64,000 bases of DNA, taken from assembly GCF_028009165.1 (NCBI RefSeq), contig NC_079242.1, positions 4,278,001 to 4,342,000 on the forward strand, given 5' to 3'. Origin of the DNA: Akanthomyces muscarius. Its lineage: Eukaryota > Ascomycota > Sordariomycetes > Hypocreales > Cordycipitaceae. The translations under genes and the position numbers were made by a program. Below the pieces are notes generated by a model. The model was not told the DNA's origin. It was given only the letters and a program-made list of their open reading frames with translations, and did no database searches. Shown piece by piece: positions 1 through 11,192 of the stretch (position 1 is its first letter; each line of letters starts with the position of its first letter).

Positions 1-3000
1 AAGCGCCGGGGCTGATAGCATCATCGCCGTCATGCTGCATGACCTCCTGCTGAATAGATTGCATAACATTCGCGAGGAACCGTTCGGACTCCTTGACATA
101 TCCGTTGTTCCACATTTCGGAAGTGACCAAGTTGATGAGATAAGATGGGAAGAGTACTTCCTTGTCAGATGGCGGGGGGTTGCTGTTCGGCGAGGGGATT
201 TTGAGGTTGCGTATTAAGCCCATAGTGACTTCCTCGTTCAAGCCATCTTCGTCCGCAAGCAGAGTCTCCAGTTCCATTTCGATATTATCAACACCTGGAA
301 TATATGTCGTGCCGGATAGATTTTGCCTGTGAGCAGTGCTGGTGACTGCCATCGAGACTGGGCGGGGGTTATAAGCTCCACTGAAGCGATCAAGATCACG
401 AGGTTCCGCTCCGGCACTGCGGCGCTTGGGTTTCTTGGAGGAAACCAGATTGATGAGCCCAGTCGTCACAGACTGAGCCGGAGCTGTCCCATTCACCAGC
501 TCGCCATTGACAGGCACACTTCTCTTTGCGACTTCCAAGGCATCTCGAAGAGACTCTAGCTCTTGTCTTAAGCTGGAGTTGTCTTTGTCCCTCTCAGTGC
601 TTACTTGCTTGGCAGACTCTAGCTCTGAGTTGGCAACGCGGAGCGACTCCCGAAGTTCGCGTTCCTCTTCCTGCATCCGTTTGATGTTGGCAGTGGATTC
701 ATCGAAAGCCTGCTGCAGCTTCTTCATCTCATCTTCCATGGCCTCGAGGCGAGCTACAGCAATGCCAGCTTGATTAGCCTCGGTCTGCAGCTCCTTGGTT
801 CGAGCCTCCAAAGCGTTGTGGCGATTCTTCCAAGACTTGATCTGCGCCTCATAGCTTTCGACTTGCGAAACAAGGCCCTTGTTCTTCTCTTTCATAGAAC
901 CCAGCGACTGAGTCAGTTCGACAACCTTATTTTCAAGCTTGTACGAGATTTGCTTGAGGTCTCGAGCCTCTTCCCTGACCTTCTTGTACTCGCGGCGGGC
1001 GCTCTTACCACGCCAGAGATTCTGAACCATGACGACGTTCTTGCGGTATTGTCTCCAAGACCGCTTCTGAAGACGCGACCTCCAGGCTCTCTGGATGACC
1101 AGGGCAGCGTTGCCAACACGAGCTTCCATAATTGCCTTTCGTCGGAGATAGCCCTTGGCCACAGATTCGAACAGAACCATGTCGTTCCTGATGCGCAAGA
1201 ACGACTTTCGCTGCTTCTGGCCACGCCAAACCCGCTGAATGGATGTGACTGCCCTGATCGTGCGAAGTTCTTGAGCCTTCCGTCTTGCGATGTAAGCCCT
1301 GGCCGCCGCTTGGCTGCGGATGACGGCCTCTCGAGCGTCCAAAAAGCGGCGTCGGTAGTATTTTGCCTTTAGGTTCTTCTGGATCATGACGGCGCATTCG
1401 TTCAAGCGGTTGGTTCGAAGGCCTTCCAAGAACGCTAGCATACCGGCACGGAAGAATATTTTCGTTAAGCCCAACTGGTACTTGTCGAGTCCTTGGCCGG
1501 TGGAAGTACCAAGAGCCTTTGTCAAGATGGCATCTGCCATTTGACGAATCTCGGCAGTCCATTGGCTGGAGCGAACAAGCATGTAGTAGCGCAGAGCGAA
1601 TTCTTCATATGTCCACCGTGTAGGGTAGCCGGCGCAACTGATTCGGACGGTTTCTAGCACACCACAGGCACGGAGCTGGCTGAGGACCATTGGGCCTTCA
1701 AACTTCCAAGCCTCCTTTGCTTCGTTTGGCTTAATACATCGGATGTAATGAACATCCGTGTTGTTGATGGTGTTCATGAGCTCGATCAACGAAGACCGGA
1801 AGATACCACCGAGAGTCGGTTTTCGGTTGACAGCTACGCCGATTTTTCGCCCAGCAGCTGGTTTCACGGCGTTCGATGACGCCGAGGCGACATCTTTCTC
1901 GCGGACCGCAGAAGCAGCATCCAAAACTTCCCTTAAAAAGACGTTGCTGGTACTGCGGAGAACTGTCATGTGTTCATCTGGGACGGTGTCTCGGTTCTTC
2001 TCAATGAAGCCTTCTGATTCATACGTGACATCGATGGCGTAATGGCAAACCGTGAATGCAGTTTTACCAAACCTGGGCTTCTTGAAAAATTGGTGCTGCT
2101 TGTCGGTACTGAAGTTCTGATACAGTTTGTTGACGAAACTCTCGTCGCTACCCATTGGAAGCCTGGATTCTTCGTCAAGGAGGGAGAGTATGCCCATTTT
2201 GCCTTCGATTAAATCAATGCAAGGCTGGTTGTCGGAGAAGTCAATGAAGGTCCAATCTATTTGCTCCCTCAAGTATTCTTCTTGTTCAAGTTTGAAAACA
2301 TGTTGGTTGAACTCCTGCTGAAGTTTCTCGTTGGCGTAGTTGATACAAAACTGTTCAAAAGAATTCTTGGCAAAATGCTCGAAGCCGTAAATATCCAAGA
2401 CACCAATGAAGTTTTTGACACGATCAAGCACCTCCGGGGTAGCCAAGCTGTGGTTAATGATGTTGACTAGCCAGTCAAATAGACTGGAGTAAATAAACTT
2501 GGCCACGGAATCGCGGACAACAATTGCCTGTGCTTGCGACAAGTTGGAAGATATTTTTTCGCCTCGTGTTATAAGCTGCTTTTTGACGATCCATTTGGCA
2601 AATTCAGTGGCATCGATGCCCAGGATCTTGCAAGCTAGCTCCAGAGAAGGTTCTGTCGGAGCGAGCACACTGTCATTTCTGGAGGCAGTGATCTTGACAT
2701 TTCCAAGGTGGAGTAAACCAGCCAAAAGCCTGAAAATATCAGCCTGTTGCTCTTGGGCAACGCCAATGGTCTGCAAACTCTTTTTGGTCGCCTCAAATTC
2801 AGCTTTGTCGTCAACTCCATCAATTGTAGGGCACTCGCCCTGATTCAAGTAGTCAAATTTGTCGACCGGGAGAATGTTGAGCTCTTGGCGTTGCTGCTCT
2901 GAAGCACCAGCTACAAGCTGATAGAAGATGTGATAGTTTCTCTCCTTGGACGGCTGAAAGACGAGTCGTGACCGTTCCAGAAGATATGTTCGAATCTTTG

Positions 3001-3923
3001 CCCCGATGATGTTTGTCTTATCGTCGAACATGATTTCGATATACTTTCCGAACCGGGAGGAGTTATCGTTACGGGTCGTCTTGGCGTTGCCGAACGCTTC
3101 CATAATTGGATTTGTTGCTAGAATTTGCTCTTCAGTTTCGCTCATGGCCTCTGGGCCGCGTTTTGAACGAGCGCCCGGGTTATCTGGTGCCTCTCGTGTT
3201 GCAAAGTAGCGCATGATGTACTTGGCGCTGACAGTCTTTCCAGCACCCGATTCGCCAGACACGACAACCGTCTGGTTCTTATTGTCACGAACCATATCCC
3301 TATGAAATATTAGAGCTGTTGCTCATCGAGTACACTTCAGTTTATCTCACGTGAAAGCCTCTTCAGCGATAGCGAAGAGATGCGGCGCCTGTGTTGCACG
3401 GTGACGGCCGGCATAGACTTGCACCATACCAGGAACATAGAGCGAGTCTACGCGAGCAAATGGATTGGTTGCAATGAGAACAATACCAGAGTAGGTATAA
3501 ATCTCTTTCTGTAGATATCGTAGTCGAATGGCTTGCAGTACTATTCGCAAGAACATGTTAGATCGGTCGTTGAACAGCAGTGTGTATTCTCATGCAAGCA
3601 TCATACCAGCAGGTTCGTTGAGATGCGATAGGTTCGTCAAATCGTCGCTAGCTTCAAGCATCGTTGGGTTCATCAAAGGAGGTAAAGCTGGGTCCGTGCC
3701 TGTTTGGAGCGCCTCGGCTGAGACTTCAATGGTTTTCGTCTGCACAGGTTAGCGCAGCAACAGCATCGTAGCCAATGGTTTAACAAACCTCGCCATTCTC
3801 CAATTTGAATTCCAGCTTAAACCTTGAGCCATCTTCGGTCTTGCTCACGAGCTCAGAGGCGACCCAGCCCTCAGCTGCATCGGGCTGCCAAGCTTTGGTG
3901 CCGACATCGTATGTCGACGCCAT
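1..3923 (-). CDS. MYO2: Class V myosin heavy chain (MYO2/MyoE type), 3' end cut by window edge
   Basis: Actin-based motor that carries secretory vesicles and organelles to hyphal tips. Exons, read on the minus strand: 3923-3789, 3739-3607, 3540-3351 and 3299 to beyond position 1, joined by three short GT-AG introns with consistent phase. About 1,250 residues are visible. An N-terminal SH3-like part is followed by the motor, with the P-loop GESGAGKT at about residues 168-175 right after the third intron, and the switch and relay regions. A neck of about six IQ motifs follows (for example around VIQRAWRSRLQKR), then a long coiled coil rich in Glu/Lys/Arg. The beginning of the DIL cargo-binding region is present, and roughly the last 300 residues of the family's usual length lie outside the window. 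The start ATG gives MASTYDVGTKAW, typical of fungal class V myosins. Upstream lies a 1.6 kb intergenic region. Identity is secure; only the C-terminus is unseen. Confidence 0.96.
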
Positions 3924-5515
3924 CGGAATTCGAGTCGACGGCGTACGGTCGGTGGCTCGACGTGTTCGAGAGATATTGGCGCTAAATGGTAACGGAAGAA
4001 GTTCGCAGATGCGATGAGGTGACCATCAGTTACAGCTGACGCTGGACTCGGGAAACCGTCGTCGGGCAGATTCCGCCTGCCAGGTGGAGGCTGAATTGGA
4101 ACAGACAGACCAGGGCCACAGAGCTTGCCACGTAATGCAGAAAACGAAGATTAGAAGATAAACTCCAGTCAATCAACCACCGTTTTGCAAGCTCAATCCA
4201 CGGATCACAGGGCTGCGGTGGCGGAAATCAAAAGTTATGGTCTGGAAAAGAAGAGTGATACCAGTAGATAGACAAGTAGGTTCTGTCGGCGGCTGGGAGG
4301 TGGCCATGAAGCAAGGGGCGTCACCGTTGGTCTGTGGGTACAGTGCTCCTGACGCCCTGAGCAAGCAGCCCCTGATGCCTCAGTGCAGCTGGTCCGTGCC
4401 TGGTTGCTTATTTGTAGCTGCAACAATCCAGTAACGCGACACAGTCATGTCTCACACCAGTGTCTGTTAGTGCTAAAATGCGTCAATCCCAAACTACAGC
4501 GGTCAGGCCCCACCAAGGCAAGCCAGGCCGTGCTGAGAAGCTGGAAAACGTACCGTACCTTACCTAACTTAGTTAGGTACAACCCTGGCCAACCTAGGTA
4601 CTTACCTACCGGGGGTGCCTTGCATGCCCCCTCCCCAAAAAGGGGCTGGCTGGTTCATGGCGTCTGCACTTTGGCTTCACTGGCACGACTGGGTGTCCTC
4701 CGGACCCTTTCTAGGCTTTGGCCAGCTGCTATTAATATCGCACGAGAACACACACTCTCAAAACATTATAGAATCCATAATTGAGATCCCCAATCATACG
4801 CGTGGACGACGGAATTGACAATGTCCCGCCCCTAATATACCTATGCAGGTATGAAGTACTCTGTACTCTTTCAACCTACACATTACCGGCAAGTCTGCCA
4901 CGGCTCGTCTCGTTGGGGTGCGAGAAGGCGAAGAGAAAAAAAAGTAGAGACAAGAAGCAACAAAACTAGGGGTGTTGCAGACATAGCAAAATTGATCAAG
5001 AAATTGAATAAATGCATCTCCATAGTGCATAATAATTTAGTTAAGAGCTCCAATACACCAACAAATGCTTTTTGCTTGCTTGCCGTGATGGTTTTGAGTT
5101 GTACTTATTACTCTGTAGGACGGCTAACGTCTTAGCACTTCCATTTTGCAGGCCGTTAGGTGATACTCGATACCTCGACAGTGAAAAGTGACCGGTTTTC
5201 TAAATTGAACCGCCGGCTGGGAGTATATATCTAGGTAGAATTGTACATGCTGGGAAAAAAGATGGCAGCCCGAAGATGTGTTTTTGAACGTATTGGTGGA
5301 CGTGCGCCGAGAGGCAGAATGACATGTTGAAAGTATTCTAAAAGGGTACTTCTGTTGTATGTGATGCTCACTCAAGCTATGTATTGCGCTAGAAGGCGGC
5401 CTCGGCGACAATACTTTTTTTAATAAGTTCCCGTGCGAATCGTGAGCAATAATTAACGGTCGAACAGCGTCACTAAATATGAAACAGCTTCTGCCAACGC
5501 GTTCTTTTGGCCTCG
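3924..5515. other. Intergenic region between myosin V promoter and SER3 3' end
   Basis: No ORF here looks coding. The part next to 3923 should hold the myosin 5' leader and promoter. The part next to 5516 should hold the SER3 3' UTR. It contains a cluster of TAGGTA/TACCTA motifs (about 4551-4610) and an AT-rich stretch around 4960-5070. I see no tRNA or other structured RNA. Confidence 0.6.
4551..4610. repeat. Cluster of TACCTA/TAGGTA motifs with a near-palindrome
   Basis: Within 60 bases the motif TACCTA or its complement TAGGTA appears several times. Positions 4562-4578 form a 17-base near-perfect palindrome (ACCTAACTTAGTTAGGT). The same short motif recurs in most other intergenic regions of this window and is not seen in the exons I read closely. 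Function is unknown. Confidence 0.65.
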
Positions 5516-7390
5516 TCAATAAAGAACCCGAGTCATAATACAAGCTGTCATTGTTAGCGAAGGCCTTAGTGCAGCCTGACGTGAGGTGCTTACAGCTGAG
5601 GGCCTCGAGGCTTTCTGTAATATCCTTGATTTGCGCATATTGAACATTGCTGATATCAGCCATCAAATAAGCAACCTGCATCAGACAATTAGTTTCATTT
5701 TTAGAATAGGGCGATAGAAGCGGCACTCACGTCCCCGCGACTGTCGCTAATTTGCTTGTCAACGTTGTGATCTCCGAGAATTTCATTTACTGCCGGAGAT
5801 GTTAGATACACCGTGCAAAGGTTGGTGTGCATGTGCCCTGACTTGCCTTTTCTTAGGACACCTGGAACGTTGCGATGAATGTAAATGACCTAGAGTTCGA
5901 TAAGTAAACTGTACAAAGCGCCTCGAGAGTACGTTGTCTCCTACCCTGGCATGATTCGGCTCATCGAGAGTCAGCGATCGCAGCTGTGCTTCAGGCATAT
6001 TGACGCTGCCCAGCGTGATGCCCTGGTTAATGTAACGGACGAGAGCATCGCCCACTGCAAATCGTCAGCCATATTGTCCCCGCCAAGTATCTCGGTTACC
6101 CATACCTTCGACGCCAATGGCTCGCTGGGCCTCTTCAGTGCTACCACCGATGTGTGGTGTCAGGATAATGTTGCTCAGAGTTCGAAGATCTTCTGCCCAT
6201 TGATTAAGGTGACTGGTGAAATAGTCCCCGTTGCCAGCAGGCTCGTCAGGGTAAACATCAAGAGCTGCACCGGCAACCTTGCCTGAGCGCATGGCTCTGA
6301 CTAGTGCTGGGATGTCGACGACGCTGCCTCGGCTTGCGTTGATGAGGTATGAACCAACCTTCATGCACTCCAGCTGACTGTCAGATATCATGCCTCGAGT
6401 CTCCGGAAGATCGGGAACATGTAGCGTTACGAAGTCTGCCTCCCCAAGCAAAATCTCGAGAGTTGGAACCTGGCGGGCAGTGCCAAGCGCCATGAGAGTA
6501 ACAACGTCGTAGTAAATGACGCTCATGCCCATCGCTTCTGCCAGGACAGAGAGTTGTGATCCAATGTGACCGTAACCAACAATTCCTGGGGCTTGTCAGC
6601 GATGTCGCATCGCAGTAGTAAGGCGGTATAGTTACGTACCCAAAGTCTTGCCACGGATTTCCCAACATTTAGAGCTGACTTTGTTCCACGTTCCACGATG
6701 CATCTCGTTGGAGCGGTCGCCAAGCTGTCGAGCGAGAGAAATGATCTCTCCTATTACGAGTTCTGCAACACTGCGAGAGTTTGCAAAGGGAGAATTGAAG
6801 ACGGCGATACCATTGCGCGCGGCAAACTCGAGGTCAACTTGATTTGTGCCGATACAAAAGCAGCCGATGACGAGCAAATTCTTCGCCTCGCGGAGGACGC
6901 GTTCCGAAAGTTTCGTCTTAGACCGAATGCCGATTACTTGGACATCACTAAAGCCAGCAATTAGCAACTTTCTGTATTTGACAATGTGATGATACATGGC
7001 AGAGCAGCGGGTGGCATACCGGATCTTCTCCACTAGCTGATCCTCGGGTAATGAGGATTTGAAAGTTTCGACTTGATATCCCTGACCCTTGAGAATATCA
7101 CATCCAGCTTGATTGACATTTTCCAGCAGTAGAATCTTGACGTCCTGGGTGTTAAACGGCTTGAGCTGTTTCGGAGCACCGCGGTGTGGCAGAGATCTTG
7201 CCCAGCTTGGTGGGGGTGACTGAAAAGTTGCGCTGGGAGAGGTAGAGAGATTCTGATCCCAGCTATGCGACACAGATTTTCTCTGTACTTGGGCGGAAGG
7301 GCCCTTTTCGATGTCTAACGGAGGTGTCATTGTGCCAGTCACTTTGCATGAGGGTTTTTCTCGATACAAATCTTTCAGGGCTGCGCGCAT
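5516..7390 (-). CDS. SER3: D-3-phosphoglycerate dehydrogenase
   Basis: First step of serine synthesis: oxidises 3-phosphoglycerate to 3-phosphohydroxypyruvate with NAD+. Eight exons on the minus strand: 7390-7020, 6947-6640, 6585-6106, 6054-5945, 5889-5847, 5789-5731, 5675-5594, 5544-5516. They total 1,482 nt, giving 493 residues against 469 in yeast Ser3. Visible landmarks are an N-terminal extension, the substrate-binding region (IGIRSKT), the NAD fold GIVGYGHIG, the catalytic-region NASRG, the TPHIGGSTEEAQ segment with the catalytic His, and a C-terminal ACT domain (IYIHRNVPG, AYLMADIS). The protein ends in the family-typical MTRVLY, coded by a 29-nt last exon. The intron at 5846-5790 starts with GC (AAAAG|GCAAGT) and ends with CAG; the others are GT-AG. 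The 72-nt first intron happens to be open in frame. The neighbours (myosin V, NAP1) have no pathway link. Confidence 0.96.
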
Positions 7391-8302
7391 TTATGTATGA
7401 GTTGCTTCTTGGCCCAGTGGAAGAGTGATGGCATGTGGGGCGGAGTCTCCGATAAAGCCAAGCGCAAAGGGTGGCATGTTCCAGCGCCGATTCAGGCCTG
7501 CTTGCCTTGCCGAATTCAGCTTGGCACGAAAACGTTGCAGCAAAGAGGGCCTGTCATGCTGCACGCCTACTCTCACAACCCGCCCGGTCCTGACAGATGA
7601 ATAGTATCAATCGAGTCTTCTGACCGAACTGCTGATGCTGAGTGTATTTGGTAACCCAAGTTTAATCAACTGATCATTAATTAATAGCTCAAAAAGTGCG
7701 CCCTCGTTTTCCGTTTTCTGCATTGTATCAACATCTTGACACCGCCGTAAATGAGTCAGAACCGCTGGTTCCGATGCCCTGCAGGCACCTGTGCAGCGCG
7801 GCTAGGCCATTTTCGGAAGTACCGCTTGCACTTAGCATGCCGGCAACGGAGTCTGCTCATTGGACCAATTGCCACACAACCACATGCCTAGGGAGGTCTC
7901 CAAATTGAAATGTACGTATTGAGCGTCGTCTTCTTTCTTCTTCACCCGTAACAAACGCATGCGTCCTACCTGCTCAAAGGAGGCCTAGAATTTTACAATT
8001 TTATGCTTTATGGAGCAAAACTGTCATCTGGTCATGGTGGACTATTGTGAAGAAACAAAGCATGTATGATTTCCATTAGTTACTTATAAATAATGTCGTA
8101 CTGGCGATATCCTTTCTTGTCTTTCCCACCAGTAAACAAATATAAAGTCATGTATCCATTGTATGTTGCAATTCCTCCCCCCTCAGAGTTGAGAGCGCGC
8201 ATGTCTCAACAAAAAGGAGACTTCAACCTCACACATAAATATTCACATCATGGCCGTTCCTACTTCTACAGGATTTGGCAGTCAACACCCAAAGTTGCTC
8301 GC
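7391..8302. other. Intergenic region between SER3 start and NAP1 stop
   Basis: Holds the SER3 promoter and leader and the NAP1 3' UTR (both genes on the minus strand). Short ORFs here (for example 7397-7600 and 7696-7908 on plus) show no recognisable domain and look like chance ORFs. No RNA gene seen. Confidence 0.55.
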
Positions 8303-9778
8303 CTAACTCTGCTTGCACTCGGCGGCTTCTTGCTTGGGCTTTCCAGATTCGTCCTGGAAAACATTAGCAGTTGAGATCATAAAAGAACAGCTTGGCGGTA
8401 TCACTTACGTCGTCGTCCGTCTCCTCTTCTTCATCTTGATCATCGCTGAGATCATCTTCGTCCTCATCTTCTTCGTCATCAAAGTCCGGCTCCTCCATCT
8501 CACCGTCATCAATCTCTTCATAGCGAAGGGCCTCTCCAGTGAACCAGTCAACAGCGCGAGGGATGAGCTTCTCCTTGATATCTTCGCCGAGGTGATAGTC
8601 CAGTTCGAGACGCTCCTCGATCTCTGTGGCAGCATCTTCATCTTCCTCGTCGTCCTCGTCGCTCGGGGGCTTGGGCGGGGAAAAGAAGTTGAAGAAGGAC
8701 TCGGTGGGCACCGTCTTCTTAACAATTCGGGTCTGCTTGGTGTCTAAAGTTTGGATGTTAGCCCGGCTCGGTTTAGAGAGCATCCAATAATGTTTAAAAG
8801 TGGTACGGTGCTTACTCTTATTTCTCTGCTTCTTGGCTTCGACGCGGACTGTGAGGTCCTTACCAGGAAGCCACTCGATCTTGTCGCCCTCAGCATGGTC
8901 ATAGATAAAATCACCACCGTAGCCGCTTTCATTTTGATAGAAGTAGGTCTTCGTGAGGGTCTTGTTGGAGAAGAACTCGTTCGCAGAAAACTCGAAGATG
9001 AGTCTGAATCCAGGCTCCTGTAAATATTCCATTCGGATATCGGTTAAGTGCTTAAGAGCAGCCTCGTCCCGGTCCGTGATGATCTCGGCAAACGTCACCT
9101 GGTTTTTCATGGCGGAAAGCCAGAATTCAGGAATTCCGGCCACATTCTCGGGCATATCGAGCTTGATGCCCTCCTCCTCGGCCGCGGTGGCCTTGGGCTG
9201 AACTTCAAAGTTCTCATCCTCTCCAGCCTCGATCTCGTCCTCGGTAGGTTCAGTTTGGCCGTTGACAATGGCGGAGCGCTTCTCATAGAGCGGAGTGAAT
9301 TTGGCAAAGTACTTCTTCTCGAGCTGAAGGACCTCCTCTTGAAAGTCAGCCTCGAGCTTGGCATGGTCTTTCTGGATAGCTCGGAGACCCGAAACTCTGC
9401 GGCGAACTGTGGGCGGCAGAGATTCGATGTATCCAGATGAGCGACCAATGAGAGAGCCAAGACGGCCTTGGATCATCTGGACGAGTTGCGGGTTCTGGGC
9501 GAAAATTGAGGCGGCAGCAGCGCGCTCCATGTCATCTAGATCGAGGTTTCCCATTAGTATTGCCAAATGACCAGATACCATTATTCATAACTAACCCTCC
9601 ATGATACTTGCCACGCCAGGCTGCTGGGCTCGTGAAGAGATGGGCGCGTTTGTCGCGGGAGTGTTCTGAGGCGTACTGGAGTGGGGTTGGTCAGCTTTTG
9701 TCGAGGTACATTCACAGCATCGCGGACTTACGGAGCCGTCATCTGGTCCGTTCGTTTGCCTGGGATCGGTTCGGCCAT
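8303..9778 (-). CDS. NAP1: Nucleosome assembly protein NAP1
   Basis: Histone chaperone that binds H2A-H2B, moves between cytoplasm and nucleus, and in yeast also acts with mitotic cyclin. Five exons on minus: 9778-9732, 9675-9596, 9535-8816, 8743-8409, 8353-8303; total 1,233 nt, 410 residues. The NAP fold runs from the dimerisation helix (around LRAIQKDHAKLEADFQEEVL) through IPEFWLSAMKNQ to the beta domain (FYQNESGYGGDFIYDHAEG). A long Asp/Glu tail (roughly 8409-8500 on the DNA) follows, as in the family. The last exon encodes a basic tail ending in CKQS, the position of the prenylated CKQQ-type ending of other NAP1 proteins. The second intron has a weak donor (GTTAGT). It was placed because splicing to TCTAG|ATGACATGG keeps the frame and gives a plausible NAP1 N-terminus. 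Confidence 0.95.
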
Positions 9779-11192
9779 TGTAGCTGAAATAAATCGAAGT
9801 AACCGCTGGGCCGATGGTAGCTACTGTTGGCGTTGAGGAAGGGAGAGGGAAAAGAAATGAGGGGTGATGATGGGTATGCAGAAAGTGAGGTGCCCCAAAG
9901 CGACCGGGGTTGCGAATTTTCGGTGGGGGGGAGGAGGGGAGACCGCGTTGCGTTGATGTGGAAAAATTTCTAAGGGCGATTTTTTCTTGGTTGGCATGAC
10001 CAGGTGCCCGGGTTGTTGGGAAGTGAGAGGAGGTACGCCAGTACGTACCTCACTCTCGATGTCCAAAAGTCTTCGACGGTGTGGAGTCTCGTGTATCAGC
10101 TTTCAAACCAATCATAAGCTAGAGTGCACATCCCAGTACCAGCACCATGTCCCTTCCAGTGGGACAGGCTGGCAGTACCTTGGCACTTAGGTAGGCACTC
10201 AGTAAGGTGCTCGGTACCTACCTACGCGCAAAGGGGCTGTTCTTAGGACGGGGTTAAATACAGTGTTGGACTTAATATGTGTTCCTCCTATCCTGTTAGG
10301 GTACTAGAACACTTAACACATTTAAAAAAAAAAAATACAATTTTTTTGATATGACTGGGTGCCCTGATATCCTGACACGATAGGAGGAAAACGTTGCAAA
10401 CGGAGGGCCTCTCAGGTACCCTGTCCAAAAACACCCCCTCCCGCGCAGGCAAGTACCTACGTAGATGCACCACGCAAGGGGCACGCTGCCACGGACGCCT
10501 GCGACGGTGCCACGCTCACCAGCGCCAGCGCCCCTGTAGCGTGTCATACTGCCGGTTGCAGCCTCAACAGCCAAGTCGCAGCACAAGAGCATTTGCGAGG
10601 TACAATGGTCGGTGGTAGTTCCGACATTGGGCATATAATACAGCGGTAGTCTAGCAGGAAATTTTTGCAAACATTCACAGCCCATTTCACTTGGTTACCT
10701 AGGTATCTCGCGACTGATCACTGTGTATTGCCTCACAACCTGTTCGAACGTGGAGCGTGGCGACGATGGGAGGGCACTGCGGCACCGTGGCCTACCAGCG
10801 ACTGGTAGTCATATTCGTGCTTGGCTGTCTTGGACATCGCCGAGAGTTGAGTAACTGTCTCGCGCCGATGCTAGCAACACGGCAGGATCTTTTAAATGCG
10901 GCTGCCACTATTGTAAAACCCACCACGCTGGAAAACTGGCAGGCCTTGTACTACCAGTAAATAGACTGACCTAGGTACAATAAAGCCTTGCATGAACGCC
11001 CCACATGTTCTGCTTCGGCCCGGGCAATCGGACACCGGAAGCTCTGTAGCAGGGCTGTTCGTTTTCTCTTCCCTAGATTTCCACAAAGCGATACACCCCT
11101 TTAGTCGCATCAAACCAGCCACTGCAGATTCAGTCGCAACGTGGACACATCTTTAAAAAAAAAATGAAGATTCCATTTCAGTAGTCAGCATC
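9779..11192. promoter_or_regulatory. Divergent intergenic region NAP1 / YPK9
   Basis: About 1.4 kb between two head-to-head genes, so it must carry both promoters. TAGGTA/TACCTA motifs occur at about 10186-10226, 10450-10466, 10693-10706 and 10968-10980. There is a poly-A run at about 10323-10335 and another A-run near 11155-11163, just ahead of the YPK9 start. ORFs in this stretch (for example 10296-10685 minus) look non-coding. No specific factor site can be named with confidence. Confidence 0.5.

Noticed and set aside
770..1372. 200-codon plus ORF inside myosin V
   Set aside because: Antisense shadow of the IQ/coiled-coil exon of class V myosin.
5453..5511. Alternative last exon of SER3 after the AG at 5512
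   Set aside because: It gives an unrelated tail; the nearer acceptor at 5545 yields the family-typical MTRVLY end.
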